From contig NZ_JABTEZ010000001.1 of NCBI RefSeq assembly GCF_015711605.1, positions 2,198,001 to 2,262,000 on the forward strand: 64,000 nt of DNA, written 5' to 3'. Source of the DNA: Planomonospora sp. ID67723 (GTDB lineage: Bacteria > Actinomycetota > Actinomycetes > Streptosporangiales > Streptosporangiaceae). The position numbers and the translations under genes were made by a program. Under the pieces are notes generated by a model. The model did not search any database, was not told the DNA's origin, and saw only the letters and a program-made list of their open reading frames with translations. Positions 17,484 to 26,119 of the stretch are shown here, piece after piece. The first letter of the stretch is position 1, and each line of letters starts with the position of its first letter.

Positions 17484-18554
17484 TCAGGAGAAGACGACGA
17501 AGCCGGCGTACATCCCCATCGAGCAGCTGTAGCGCAGCGTTCCCGCAGGTTGCGGGCCGAGCCGGAGCACCGCAGGGAGCGTCTCGTCGCGGCCTGCCAG
17601 GGTGAGCGTCCGGGTGCAGCCGGGGTTCCCCGCGAGGTGGAAGGCGATCTCCACGGGCACGCCTGCACGGGCTGTCACGATCCCCGGGCGGTATCCGCGG
17701 TCCGTCGCCCAGATGTCGATCCGCTGCACGCCGTCGGCCCGGACCGGCCGCGGCCCCGTCCCGGTCGGGGCGCCGGCCGTGGACGTCGTCGCGGCGAAGA
17801 CGGCCGGACCGGGGAGCCAGCCGCCCAGGCGCAGTCCCGTGGCGACGGTCCACACCCCGGCGGCCAGCGCGAGCACCCCGGCCAGGGCCGCCAGCCGGGT
17901 GGTCGCGACCCGGCGCAGCGCGAGCCCGAGCAGCGCGAACGCGGGCGCGGTGCCCGCCGTGAACCCCGCCATGACCGCGGCCCCGCCCAGCGCGGAACCG
18001 CTGGAGACCGCGACCGCCTCGGCGCTGAGCGTGACCCCGCAGGGCAGCAGCACCGTCGCCGCACCGAGCAGCACGGCCCGCCGGGTGCCCGGCGGCGCTT
18101 GGGCGCGGCCGGCCGATCCGGCCGGGGAAACGGGACGGACGGGTCCGCGGGCGAACGTCCGCAGGCCGAACCCGATGACCGCGAGCCCGGCCACGACCAG
18201 CAGCACCGCCCGGGCGCCCGGCGCCAGCCGTACGGCCGAGCCCGCCAGCCCGAGCAGCACCCCGGCCGCGAGGTGGGAGGCCAGCCTTCCGGTGAGGAAG
18301 AGGGCGACGGCCTTCGGGCCGGAGAGGCCGGCGGGCGCGTGACAGCACTGGCCGGGAACCGGGGGCGGGGGTCGCCGCCGGTCGGGGGGCGGGCGGCGGG
18401 CACGGCCGGAGAGCGAGCGGACGCCCCCGAGGGAGGCGGGAGACGCCCCAGGGGTCAGCCCCGCGAGCAGGCCGCCCTGCACGGCCGTACACGAGGCGGT
18501 GCCCGCCACCAGGCCGGTGACGAGCCCCCCGACGAACAGCGCGACCGGCTCCAC
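17484..18554 (-). CDS. TauE/SafE-like membrane protein fused to a cupredoxin-like domain
   Basis: A 356-residue protein. The first 260 residues hold about six spans of the TauE/SafE (urease-accessory-type transmembrane) fold, beginning GGLVTGLVAGTASCTAVQ. A Pro/Arg-rich loop with GQCCHAPAG interrupts the first repeat. After the last span, residues 275-356 resemble a cupredoxin fold: an isolated Cys in NPGCTRT and the C-terminal loop YSCSMGMYAGFVVF, with Cys and Met as possible copper ligands. Related proteins sit in copper or heavy-metal export clusters. A role in moving copper or mercury is inferred. The outside location of the cupredoxin part is also inferred. Confidence 0.75.
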   Translation of the reverse strand: MEPVALFVGGLVTGLVAGTASCTAVQGGLLAGLTPGASPASLGGVRSLSGRARRPPPDRRRPPPPVPGQCCHAPAGLSGPKAVALFLTGRLASHLAAGVLLGLAGSAVRLAPGARAVLLVVAGLAVIGFGLRTFARGPVRPVSPAGSAGRAQAPPGTRRAVLLGAATVLLPCGVTLSAEAVAVSSGSALGGAAVMAGFTAGTAPAFALLGLALRRVATTRLAALAGVLALAAGVWTVATGLRLGGWLPGPAVFAATTSTAGAPTGTGPRPVRADGVQRIDIWATDRGYRPGIVTARAGVPVEIAFHLAGNPGCTRTLTLAGRDETLPAVLRLGPQPAGTLRYSCSMGMYAGFVVFS

Positions 18555-18703
18555 GCTCAGCGAGCGGCCGGGATCGCGGCCCAGGTCCCCACGGGCTGAA
18601 CGCTAACCGCGATCGACGGGAGCGAACAGTCACACTTTGCTCACCTGGAGTCACCCGCGGTCGTGGGGGTGGCGGTACGGCGCCGGGCCGGGGCGCGGCG
18701 GCC

Positions 18704-19351
18704 TCAGGCCCAGCCGGGGCGGACCAGGCCGGTCTCGTAGGCGATGACGACGAGCTGGGCGCGGTCGCGGGCGTGCAGCTTCATCATGGTGCGGCTGACG
18801 TGGGTCTTGGCGGTGGCCGGGCTCATGAAGAGCTTCCCGGCGATCTCGTCGTTGGTCATGCCGGTGCCGACGAGGGCGAGGACCTCGCGCTCCCGGTCGG
18901 TGAGCGGGGACAGGTCCAGCGAGGAGCCGGGCTGCTTGGCGCGGCTGGCGTACTCGGCGATGAGGCGGCGGGTCACGCCGGGGGAGAGCAGGGCGTCGCC
19001 GGCGGCGACGACGCGGACGGCCTGGATCAGCTCAGCGGGCTCGGTGTCCTTGACCAGGAAGCCGCTGGCGCCGTTGCGCAGGGCATCGAAGACGTACTCG
19101 TCCAGCTCGAACGTGGTCAGGATGACGACCCTCGGCCCGGGTGGCATCCGCCGGGTGGCCTCCAGGCCGTCCATGCCGGGCATCCTGATGTCCATCAGGA
19201 CGACGTCCGGCAGGTGCTGCGCGGCCAGTTCCAGGGCCTCGGCGCCGTCGGCGGCCTCGGCCACCACCGTCATTCCCGGCTGGGCGTCGAGCAGGGCCCG
19301 GAACCCGGCCCGGACCAGCGCCTGGTCGTCGGCGAGAACGATCCTGATCAT
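18704..19351 (-). CDS. NarL/FixJ-family response regulator
   Basis: A 215-residue response regulator. The receiver domain has the acidic pair in LADDQ, the phospho-acceptor Asp in VVLMDIRMPGMDG, and the Lys in FLVKDTEP. The C-terminal LuxR-type helix-turn-helix is LTDREREVLALVGTGMTNDEIAGKLFMSPATAKTHV. Its ATG overlaps the kinase stop by 4 bp (ATGA), so it is translated with its partner. The target genes are not visible here. Confidence 0.95.
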   Translation of the reverse strand: MIRIVLADDQALVRAGFRALLDAQPGMTVVAEAADGAEALELAAQHLPDVVLMDIRMPGMDGLEATRRMPPGPRVVILTTFELDEYVFDALRNGASGFLVKDTEPAELIQAVRVVAAGDALLSPGVTRRLIAEYASRAKQPGSSLDLSPLTDREREVLALVGTGMTNDEIAGKLFMSPATAKTHVSRTMMKLHARDRAQLVVIAYETGLVRPGWA

Positions 19352-20469
19352 GGTGTCTCCTCCGGAATCGGCAGCCGTGCCTCGACGCGGAACCCCCGGC
19401 CGTGGTGCGCGGCGGTGAGCGTGCCCCCGAGGGCGGCGGCCCGCTCGCGCATGCCGGGGATGCCGTTGCCGCCGCCCGTCACCTCGGCCGGGAGCTCCCC
19501 TCCGGAGTCGGTGACCCGGATCAGCAGCTCGCGCGGGCCGTACTCCAGCAGGACCGCGACGGTCGAGCCCTGGGCGTGCCGGCGCGCGTTGGTGAGGGAC
19601 TCCTGGACGATGCGGTAACCGGCCCGGTCCACGCCGGCCGGAACCGGCCTGACCCGGCCGGCGGTCTCCACGGTGACGGCCAGGCCGCTGCGCTCGATCA
19701 GCTCCCGCAGGTCCTCCAGCCCGGCCGTGGGGGAGCGCGGCGCGCCGTCGCGGAGCACGCCGATCACCGAGCGCATCTCGGTCAGCACGTCCTTGGAGGC
19801 CTGCTTGATCGTGGTGAGCGCGGTGCGGGCCTGCTCGGGGTGGTCGTCGATCAGGTGCAGCGCGGTGGAGGCCTGCACGTGGATGAGCGAGATGTTGTGG
19901 GCGAGCACGTCGTGCAGCTCCTGGGCCATGGTCAGCCGCTCCTCGCTGGCCTGCCGCCGCGACTCCTCCTCGACCACCCGCACGTGCTCGACCGCCCGCT
20001 CCCTCCTCGCCCGGGCGAACTCGCCCACCGCCAGGACGACCCCCAGGACGGCGGCTATCGCGAGGTCGTGCCAGAGGCCCGGGCTGGGGACGGGCGCCAG
20101 CCAGGTCGTGTAGACGACGAAGAACATGTAGGCCACGGCCGAGACGGTCCAGGCGGTGCGCCGGTGGCCGAGGACGACGGCGAAGTAGAGGGCGATGAGA
20201 GGGCTGAAGAAGATCGGTCCGTAGGCGTGGCCCCTGGCCACGAAGACGAAGGTCGAGGCGAACGTGACGGCCAGGGCGAGCATCGGGTGGCTGCGCCGCA
20301 GGTACAGGGCGAGCGGCCCGGCCAGCAGCAGGGCGATGCCGAGCGGGTCGGCCGGGAGGCGGTCTGGCTGGTTGCCCTGCGCCCCGTGGTTGAACGCGAC
20401 CTGGACGGCTCCCAGCACCGGCGGGAGCATCCGGTCGGTCCAGCGGGGTCGGATTCGCACGCCCAGCAC
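19348..20469 (-). CDS. Histidine kinase, NarL-system (HisKA_3) type
   Basis: A sensor kinase of 373 residues. The N-terminal half holds about four to five membrane spans with almost no outer loop. The dimerisation helix then carries the phospho-acceptor His in MAQELHDVLAHNISLI (HisKA_3), and the ATPase domain has SLTNARRHAQG (N box) and GNGIPGMRERAAALGG (G box). This is the DesK/NarX-like layout of actinobacterial kinases sensing membrane state or a small lipophilic signal. Two GTG codons (20469 and 20460) could start it, and the choice is uncertain. It is coupled to the downstream response regulator. Confidence 0.88.
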   Translation of the reverse strand: MLGVRIRPRWTDRMLPPVLGAVQVAFNHGAQGNQPDRLPADPLGIALLLAGPLALYLRRSHPMLALAVTFASTFVFVARGHAYGPIFFSPLIALYFAVVLGHRRTAWTVSAVAYMFFVVYTTWLAPVPSPGLWHDLAIAAVLGVVLAVGEFARARRERAVEHVRVVEEESRRQASEERLTMAQELHDVLAHNISLIHVQASTALHLIDDHPEQARTALTTIKQASKDVLTEMRSVIGVLRDGAPRSPTAGLEDLRELIERSGLAVTVETAGRVRPVPAGVDRAGYRIVQESLTNARRHAQGSTVAVLLEYGPRELLIRVTDSGGELPAEVTGGGNGIPGMRERAAALGGTLTAAHHGRGFRVEARLPIPEETP

Positions 20470-20586
20470 CCTATGCCGCTCGCCTGACCTGCGCGTCCAC
20501 CCTGCGGGGCAGGCCGTGCTACATCCCCGGAGGTAGAAGGCTGACAACCCGGCCACGCTGGGTAAAGCTGTCCGAAGGAGGTCATA

Positions 20587-22341
20587 ATGATCATTCGTCG
20601 CATCGCGGTACCGCTCGCCGGAATCCTGGCCGGGAGCTCCGTCCTTCTCTCCGGACCCCCGGCGGTGGCGTCGCCGCCGACAGACAAGAAACCCGTGGCC
20701 GAAGGGTACGGAGGGGCGGTCTCGACCGTCGATCCGGAGGCGAGCAGGGTCGCGCTCGAGGTGCTGCGCCGCGGGGGCAACGCCATGGACGCGGCGGTCG
20801 CGTCGGCGGCCACGCTCGGCGTCACCGAGCCCTACTCGGCGGGGCTGGCAGGAGGCGGGTTCATCGTCTACTACGACGCACGGCGGGGCAGGATCCACAC
20901 GATCGACGGCCGGGAGACCGCGCCGAGGGCGATGACCGCGACCTCCCTGGAGGGCATCCCGTTCGAGCAGGCCGTCACCAGCGGGCTCTCGGCCGGGGTC
21001 CCGGGCAGCGTGGCCCAGTGGGAGCTGGCGCTGCGCCGGTTCGGCACGCTCTCGCTCCGGCAGGCGCTCAAGCCCGCCATCGAGGTGGCCCGCAAGGGCT
21101 TCACGGTCGACCAGACCTTCCACGACCAGACCGCCGCCAACGCCGCCAGGTTCGCCGACTTCACCTCCACCGCCCGGCTCTTCCTGCCCGGCGGCGCGCC
21201 GCCCCCGGTCGGCTCCACCTTCCGCAACCCCGAGCTGGCCGAGACCTACCGCCTGCTCGGCAGGTACGGCGGGCGCTGGCTGTACGGCGGGGGCCTCGGC
21301 ACCGAGATCGTGAGAACCGTCAAGAACCCGCCCGTCACGCCGGGATCCACCAGGAACGTCCGGCCGGGCCTGATGGAGCTGACGGACCTGGCCGCCTACC
21401 GGGCCCTGGAACGCCCGCCCACCAAGATGACCTACAAGGGCATGGACGTGTACGGCATGGCGCCCCCGTCCTCGGGCGGTTCCACGGTCGGCGAGGCGCT
21501 CAACATCCTGGAGGCGCTGCCCGCGGTGGGGATGCACGAGTATCTGGAGGCGTCCCGGCTGTCCTTCGCGGACCGGGGCAAGTACGTCGGCGACGTCCCC
21601 GGCGTGCCGCTGCGGGAGCTGCTGTCCGACGGGTTCGCCAAGGAACGCGCCTGCCTGATCGGTGAGCGGGCGATGGCCCACCCGGCCCCGGCGGGGAACC
21701 CCGACGGCGCCTACGAGCCGTGCCCGGCCGCGTCGTCTCCGGCCTCCCCCGCTGGCGAGACACCCGCCGAGGGGCCGGAGACGACCCACCTGGTCGTGGC
21801 GGACCGGTGGGGCAATGTGGTCGCCTACAACATCACCATCGAGTCCACCGGCGGCAACGGCATCGTCGTGCCGGGCCGGGGCTTCCTGCTCAACAACGAG
21901 CTGACCGACTTCACCTTCGGTCCCGCCCCCGGCGACCCCAACCTCCCCGGCCCGGGCAAGCGCCCCCGCTCGTCCATGGCTCCGACGATCGTCCTCGCCG
22001 ACGGCAAGCCGCTGCTCGCCCTCGGCTCGCCCGGCGGATCGACGATCATCACGACCGTGCTGCAGATCCTCGTCAACCGCTGGGAGCTCGGCATGTCCCT
22101 GCCCGAGGCCCTCGCCGCGCCCCGGGCCACCCAGCGCAACACCGCCCAGACCCAGGCCGAGCAGGGCTTCATCGACCGCTACGGCGCAGAGCTCACCGCC
22201 AGGGGCCACAGCTTCGCCCTCAACCCGGAGATCGGTGCGGCCACCGCCGTCGAGTTCCTCGGCCGCGGCAGGCTCCAGGCCGTCGCCGAGCCGTCCCGCA
22301 GGGGAGGGGGCAGTGCCCTGGTCGTGGCCCCGGCGCGTTAG
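20587..22341 (+). CDS. ggt: Gamma-glutamyltransferase, secreted
   Basis: A 584-residue gamma-glutamyltranspeptidase precursor, which transfers or hydrolyses gamma-glutamyl groups of glutathione-like peptides outside the cell. An N-terminal signal peptide (IRRIAVPLAGILAGSSVLL, cleavage near AVA) is visible. The self-cleavage nucleophile is the Thr in ETTHLVVADRWGN, with 390 residues in the large subunit before it. Supporting motifs are GGNAMDAAVASAATLGV and GLAGGGF near the N-terminus, RPRSSMAPTIV-like KRPRSSMAPT, and SPGGSTIITTVLQ for the oxyanion region. A good ribosome site (GAAGGAGG) precedes it. Actinomycetes use mycothiol rather than glutathione, so imported peptides may be the substrate. 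Confidence 0.93.
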   Translation: MIIRRIAVPLAGILAGSSVLLSGPPAVASPPTDKKPVAEGYGGAVSTVDPEASRVALEVLRRGGNAMDAAVASAATLGVTEPYSAGLAGGGFIVYYDARRGRIHTIDGRETAPRAMTATSLEGIPFEQAVTSGLSAGVPGSVAQWELALRRFGTLSLRQALKPAIEVARKGFTVDQTFHDQTAANAARFADFTSTARLFLPGGAPPPVGSTFRNPELAETYRLLGRYGGRWLYGGGLGTEIVRTVKNPPVTPGSTRNVRPGLMELTDLAAYRALERPPTKMTYKGMDVYGMAPPSSGGSTVGEALNILEALPAVGMHEYLEASRLSFADRGKYVGDVPGVPLRELLSDGFAKERACLIGERAMAHPAPAGNPDGAYEPCPAASSPASPAGETPAEGPETTHLVVADRWGNVVAYNITIESTGGNGIVVPGRGFLLNNELTDFTFGPAPGDPNLPGPGKRPRSSMAPTIVLADGKPLLALGSPGGSTIITTVLQILVNRWELGMSLPEALAAPRATQRNTAQTQAEQGFIDRYGAELTARGHSFALNPEIGAATAVEFLGRGRLQAVAEPSRRGGGSALVVAPAR

Positions 22342-22354
22342 CCGTGCCGGGCGG

Positions 22355-22389
22355 GCGTGCCGTACGGCTCCCGGAGCCGTACGGCACGC
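22355..22389. terminator. Bidirectional terminator between ggt and the monooxygenase
   Basis: A perfect 16-bp stem (22355-22370 with 22374-22389) with a 3-nt loop, lying between two convergent genes and abutting the monooxygenase stop codon. Confidence 0.88.
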
Positions 22390-23847
22390 TCAGCGGATGA
22401 GCTCGTAGGCTTCGGGCTTCACCTTCCGGGTCCGCGCCCAGTACTCGAAGGTGAACCCGGGCCAGGTCGTGCGGTTGACGCCGTGCTCGTCGAGATACCA
22501 GCTCTTGCAGCCGCCCTCGCTCCAGATCAGGGCGTTCAGGCGCTCCTGGAGGCGGTCGTTGTAGGCGCGCTGGGCCTCGGGCCGGACGTCCATCGCCCTG
22601 GCCTTGCTCTTCGAGAGCAGCCGGAGGCAGTCGATCACGTACTTGACCTGGGACTCGATCATGAAGACGACCGAGTTGTGGCCCAGGCCGGTGTTCGGGC
22701 CGAGCAGGAAGAACAGGTTGGGGAAGCCGGCGGTGGTGATGCCGTAGTAGGCCTCGATGCCGCTCTGCCAGGCATCCTGGATCTTCAGGCCGTTGCGGCC
22801 GATGATCCGCTGTTCGTTCAGGGCGTCGGTGACCTTGAACCCGGTGCCGTAGACGATGACGTCGACCTCGATCTCCCGGCCGGTGGAGTCGACGACCGAG
22901 TTCTCCCGGATCTCGGTCACCCCGTCGGTGACCAGCTCGACGTTGTCCCTGCTCAGCGCGGGATAGTAGTCGTTGGAGAGCAGGATGCGCTTGCAGCCGA
23001 TCGTGTAGTCGGGGGTCAGCTTGGCGCGCAGCTCCGGGTCGGGCACCTGCCTGGCCAGGTGGCGCCGGGCCACCACCTCCTGCATCTTCATCAGGCGCGG
23101 GTCGACGGCGAAACCGAGTGCCCGGGCCTCCAGCACCCAGTAGATCGAGTTGCGCAGCGCGCGTGCGGCTCCGGGAAGGGTGAGGATCCGCCTGGCCCGG
23201 GGGGAGAGCTCGAAGTCCGGCTTGGGCTGGATCCACGGGGCGGTGCGCTGGAAGACCGTGAGCCGCGCGGCCCGCTCGGCGAGCCGCGGGACGAACTGGA
23301 TGGCCGAGGCGCCGGTGCCGATCACCGCGACGCGCTTGCCCGTCAGGTCCACGGAGTGGTCCCACTCGGCCGAGTGGAAGGCCGGGCCCCGGAAGCGTTC
23401 GCGGCCCCGGATCTGCGGGAAGGACGGCACGTGCAGCGCGCCGATGCCCGAGACGACCGCGTTGGTGGTGAACGTCTCACCGTCGTCGGTGCTGACCTGC
23501 CAGGCGCCGGTCGCGTCGTCGTACTCCAGCCCGACGACCTCCTTGCCGAACCGGAAGTGGGGGGTCAGGCCGTACTTCGCCACGCAGTCGCGCATGTATT
23601 CCCAGATCTCGGTCTGCGGGGAGAACATCCGCGACCAGCCGGGGTTGAGCTCGAAGGAGAAGGAGTACATGTGCGAGGGGACGTCGCAGGCGCAGCCGGG
23701 GTAGGTGTTGTCCCGCCAGGTGCCGCCGAGGTCCGTGGCCTTCTCCAGGATCACGAAGTCGTGGTATCCGGCCTCTTTCAACTTGATGGCCATGCCGATC
23801 CCGGCGAAGCCGGAGCCGATGATGGTTATCCCGGGGCGAGTGCTCAT
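22390..23847 (-). CDS. FAD-dependent monooxygenase, Baeyer-Villiger type
   Basis: A 485-residue flavoprotein. GSGFAGIGMA near the N-terminus binds FAD and VIGTGASAIQF about residue 175 binds NADPH. Between them lies FRGPAFHSAEWD, which matches the FxGxxxHxxxW fingerprint of Baeyer-Villiger and related class B monooxygenases. The DLGGTWRDNTYPGCACDVPSH region is also typical. Such enzymes insert oxygen into ketones or oxidise S and N atoms; the substrate cannot be told. The ATG has an AAGGAGAG ribosome site. Two palindromes upstream suggest tight repression. Confidence 0.9.
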   Translation of the reverse strand: MSTRPGITIIGSGFAGIGMAIKLKEAGYHDFVILEKATDLGGTWRDNTYPGCACDVPSHMYSFSFELNPGWSRMFSPQTEIWEYMRDCVAKYGLTPHFRFGKEVVGLEYDDATGAWQVSTDDGETFTTNAVVSGIGALHVPSFPQIRGRERFRGPAFHSAEWDHSVDLTGKRVAVIGTGASAIQFVPRLAERAARLTVFQRTAPWIQPKPDFELSPRARRILTLPGAARALRNSIYWVLEARALGFAVDPRLMKMQEVVARRHLARQVPDPELRAKLTPDYTIGCKRILLSNDYYPALSRDNVELVTDGVTEIRENSVVDSTGREIEVDVIVYGTGFKVTDALNEQRIIGRNGLKIQDAWQSGIEAYYGITTAGFPNLFFLLGPNTGLGHNSVVFMIESQVKYVIDCLRLLSKSKARAMDVRPEAQRAYNDRLQERLNALIWSEGGCKSWYLDEHGVNRTTWPGFTFEYWARTRKVKPEAYELIR

Positions 23848-23858
23848 CCGCTCTCCTT

Positions 23859-23877
23859 ATTGGACGCAAAGTCCAAT
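23859..23877. promoter_or_regulatory. Operator-like inverted repeat before the monooxygenase
   Basis: ATTGGAC (23859-23865) and GTCCAAT (23871-23877) are perfect arms around a 5-bp spacer. The site ends about 12 bp before the monooxygenase start, next to its ribosome site, where a bound repressor would block transcription. Confidence 0.6.
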
Positions 23878-23931
23878 GTAATCGGCGCGTCCTGGGGTCG
23901 TCCATACCTCGCTCGCAGTGAACCACGTCAC

Positions 23932-23945
23932 ACCGACCGGTCGGT
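23932..23945. promoter_or_regulatory. Second palindrome upstream of the monooxygenase
   Basis: ACCGACCGGTCGGT is a perfect 14-bp palindrome about 85 bp upstream of the monooxygenase start. Its GACCGGTC core is the same as in the TetR-type site at 11516-11527. A TetR regulator may bind it, but no TetR gene is adjacent. Confidence 0.45.
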
Positions 23946-24048
23946 ACGGCATGCGCGCAGAAGAGGCCGGCGGGAACCGGGACAGCGCGAAAAGCGCCGA
24001 GGGCGGAGCCTTCGGCGCTGGCGGAGATCCGGGTCCCGGGAGGCCGTA

Positions 24049-24080
24049 CGGCCCGCCGGGGCGGCCTGCCCGGCGGGCCG
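24049..24080. terminator. Terminator after the small membrane protein gene
   Basis: A 12-bp perfect stem (24049-24060 with 24069-24080) with an 8-nt loop. On the + strand it is followed by GGCCTTTCTT; on the - strand it lies just after the stop of the 57-residue gene. Confidence 0.6.
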
Positions 24081-24101
24081 GGCCTTTCTTGGGGGTACTT
24101 C

Positions 24102-24275
24102 TCAGAGAACGAAGTAGGCGGCGACCGCGACGATGACGACGACCACCACGAGTGCGATCGCGATCATCAGGACGGGCGAACGCTTCTCCGGCGCGGCCTC
24201 GGGCTCGTTCCGCTGCGCGAACGCGCGGAACTGCTGCGTGTTTCCGGCCGGATCGATCTGGGGTTGCTCAGACAT
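24102..24275 (-). CDS. Small single-span membrane protein (57 aa)
   Basis: A short gene reading MSEQPQIDPAGNTQQFRAFA at its start. A polar N-terminal half is followed by one strongly hydrophobic segment (about residues 35-57, rich in Val, Ile and Ala) that runs to the very end. This layout suggests a tail-anchored membrane peptide. Codon third positions are strongly G/C, and a hairpin follows the stop, supporting a real gene. Function unknown. It is divergent from SURF1. Confidence 0.65.
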   Translation of the reverse strand: MSEQPQIDPAGNTQQFRAFAQRNEPEAAPEKRSPVLMIAIALVVVVVIVAVAAYFVL

Positions 24276-24315
24276 GGGTCGACTTTAGCGATATGGGGTG
24301 ACTTTTCAACACGGG

Positions 24316-24345
24316 TTCGGCATTCCAGCCACCATCCATGCCGAA
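24316..24345. promoter_or_regulatory. Inverted repeat in the divergent 57-aa / SURF1 spacer
   Basis: TTCGGCAT (24316-24323) and ATGCCGAA (24338-24345) are perfect arms 14 bp apart, about 40 bp from the small-protein start. It may be an operator for the leftward gene or a hairpin in the SURF1 leader. The remaining spacer up to 24501 shows nothing else. Confidence 0.35.
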
Positions 24346-24501
24346 TCAGGCAGGAAACGGGACGGAGCGCGATGCCCCGCGGACACGCAGTGAATCCGGG
24401 TGCCGCCGGGGGAAGGGGCGGGCCCGGCCGCCACGGGGAACCCGCGGGTGAGGCGCGGTCCTGGGGACGGGACCGCGGGTACGGGCGGATAGCGTGGTGT
24501 C

Positions 24502-25299
24502 ATGCTCCGGATCCTGTTCTCCCCGCGCGTGGCGGTGCTCCACCTGCTCGCGGTCGGAGCGCTCGTCGTGTGCGGGCTCCTCGGCCGCTGGCAGCTCGGC
24601 GTCTTCGAGGACTCCGGCAGGCCCCAGGCGGCCGTGGACCCCGCCCCGGTGGCGGTGGGCACGCTCTCCGGCGCCGGTCGCCACCTGACGGGCGAGGCGA
24701 TCCGCCGCCAGGTGACGGCGGAGGGGACCTTCGACGCCGACCGGCAGCTCCTGGTGACCGGGCGGGACGACGGACTGTGGATCCTGACCGCGCTCGACCT
24801 CGGAGACGGCACGTCGATCCCGGTCGTGCGCGGCTGGGTCGCCTCTGCGGAGGATCCGGCGACGGCCGTACCGGAGGGGAGGGTGACCGTGACCGGCCGT
24901 CTGCAGGCCTCCGAGCCGACCGACAGCGTGCGGCGCGTCCGGCAGGTGCCGCAGGGGCAGGTGCAGACCGTGTCGTCGGCCGAGCTGATCAACCTGTGGC
25001 GGGGCGTCAAGCTGCGCGACGGCTTCGTGATCGCCACCGCCCAGACCCCGCCCCCGGCCGTCGCGGCCAGGCCGGTCCCGGTCGTGCCGCCGACCACCGA
25101 GGGCGTGCTCACCTGGCGCAACCTCGCCTACGCCGCCCAGTGGTGGATCTTCGGCCTGTTCGCGGTCTTCATGTGGTGGCACTTCATCCGCGACGCCGTC
25201 CGCAAGGGCACGGCGGGTCCGGAGCCCGGTCCCACGGCGGACCCCCAGACCGAACCCGAGACCGAACCCGACCCCGAGAGCAGACCGGCCGCCGTCTGA
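24502..25299 (+). CDS. SURF1-family protein
   Basis: A 265-residue membrane protein of the SURF1 family, which helps assemble cytochrome c oxidase (heme a insertion in known cases). One span lies near the N-terminus (VLHLLAVGALVVCGLLGRWQLGVF; the GRWQLGV stretch is the family hallmark). A second lies near residue 215 (WWIFGLFAVFMWWHFI), with a globular outer domain between them. The C-terminal tail is acidic and Pro/Glu-rich. It is followed after 48 bp by a DUF3817 membrane protein, a common neighbour in actinobacteria. Confidence 0.87.
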   Translation: MLRILFSPRVAVLHLLAVGALVVCGLLGRWQLGVFEDSGRPQAAVDPAPVAVGTLSGAGRHLTGEAIRRQVTAEGTFDADRQLLVTGRDDGLWILTALDLGDGTSIPVVRGWVASAEDPATAVPEGRVTVTGRLQASEPTDSVRRVRQVPQGQVQTVSSAELINLWRGVKLRDGFVIATAQTPPPAVAARPVPVVPPTTEGVLTWRNLAYAAQWWIFGLFAVFMWWHFIRDAVRKGTAGPEPGPTADPQTEPETEPDPESRPAAV

Positions 25300-25346
25300 C
25301 CCCGCATATCGTTGACCGTCCCAACCCCAGACCGAGGTAGACAACC

Positions 25347-25658
25347 GTGGAATCCGCCCTCAAGCCCTTCCGAGTCCTGGCCTACGTCGTCGGCGTGATG
25401 CTGCTGGTCCTGACCGTGTGCATCGTGCTCAGGTACGGCTTCGACATCGAAGGCCCGTCGAAGATCGTCTCCCCGATCCACGGCTTCCTCTACATGCTCT
25501 ACCTGGTGGCCACCATGAACCTGGGCATGAAGGCCCGCTGGTCGTGGCAGTACATCCTGGGCGTGATGCTCGCGGGCACCGTGCCGCTGCTCTCGTTCGT
25601 CTTCGAGCGCAAGGTCACCCGGCGGGTCGAGGGCGAGATCGCCGTCGCGGCGGCCTGA
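25347..25658 (+). CDS. DUF3817-family small membrane protein
   Basis: A 103-residue protein with three hydrophobic segments, starting at GTG. It matches DUF3817: FRVLAYVVGVMLLVL, then SPIHGFLYMLYLVATMNLG and a final span before FERKVTRR. Its cellular role is unknown. It probably shares a transcript with SURF1, 48 bp upstream. Confidence 0.85.
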   Translation: MESALKPFRVLAYVVGVMLLVLTVCIVLRYGFDIEGPSKIVSPIHGFLYMLYLVATMNLGMKARWSWQYILGVMLAGTVPLLSFVFERKVTRRVEGEIAVAAA

Positions 25659-25789
25659 GCCCGCCGTACCGCCCCGGCCCGTCCCCGCGGTCTCGCTGCG
25701 GTGATCAGGCCGTGAAGCACGCCCAGGACACGGGAAGAGGTGGCCCGCTCCCGCCGGAGCGGGCCCTCACCGCCGGTCCGCGTGGCCGG

Positions 25790-25981
25790 TCAGCGGCCGA
25801 TGCCGCGCCTGCGCACCCGCTTGAGCCGCTGGCGCTGGGACGGGTCGAGCATCAGGTAGCCGACGACCGGGGCGGCGACGACGCCCAGGAAGACCAGCAT
25901 GGCGATCCAGTTCGGCAGGAAGATCCACGTGAGCAGGACGGCCGCTCCGGCCCCGATTGCGTACTTCTGGACGGGTGACAT
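25790..25981 (-). CDS. Small membrane protein (63 aa)
   Basis: Starting at the ATG at 25981, which has GGAGG 9 nt upstream, the product is MSPVQKYAIGAGAAVLLTWI with two hydrophobic stretches and a basic tail (QRQRLKRVRRRG). An in-frame ATG nine bases earlier touches the ribosome site and is less likely. Function unknown. It lies downstream of the kinase operon on the same strand but 138 bp away, behind its own AT-rich palindrome. Confidence 0.6.
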   Translation of the reverse strand: MSPVQKYAIGAGAAVLLTWIFLPNWIAMLVFLGVVAAPVVGYLMLDPSQRQRLKRVRRRGIGR

Positions 25982-26074
25982 TCTCGACATCCTCCGAACG
26001 CGGAGCCCACGCCCCGCCTGGTGCCATTCTGCGTCGCCAGTCCAACGCATGGACCCACCGCCCCGGTTCCATCT

Positions 26075-26086
26075 GAGATATATCTC
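26075..26086. promoter_or_regulatory. AT-rich perfect palindrome
   Basis: GAGATATATCTC is a perfect 12-bp palindrome in an AT-rich patch, 94 bp upstream of the 63-residue membrane protein and just past the end of the kinase operon. It could hold a promoter or operator for the small gene. Confidence 0.35.
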
Positions 26087-26119
26087 GTTTTCTCTGCGGC
26101 CTGGTTCTTTCTGCCGGTG

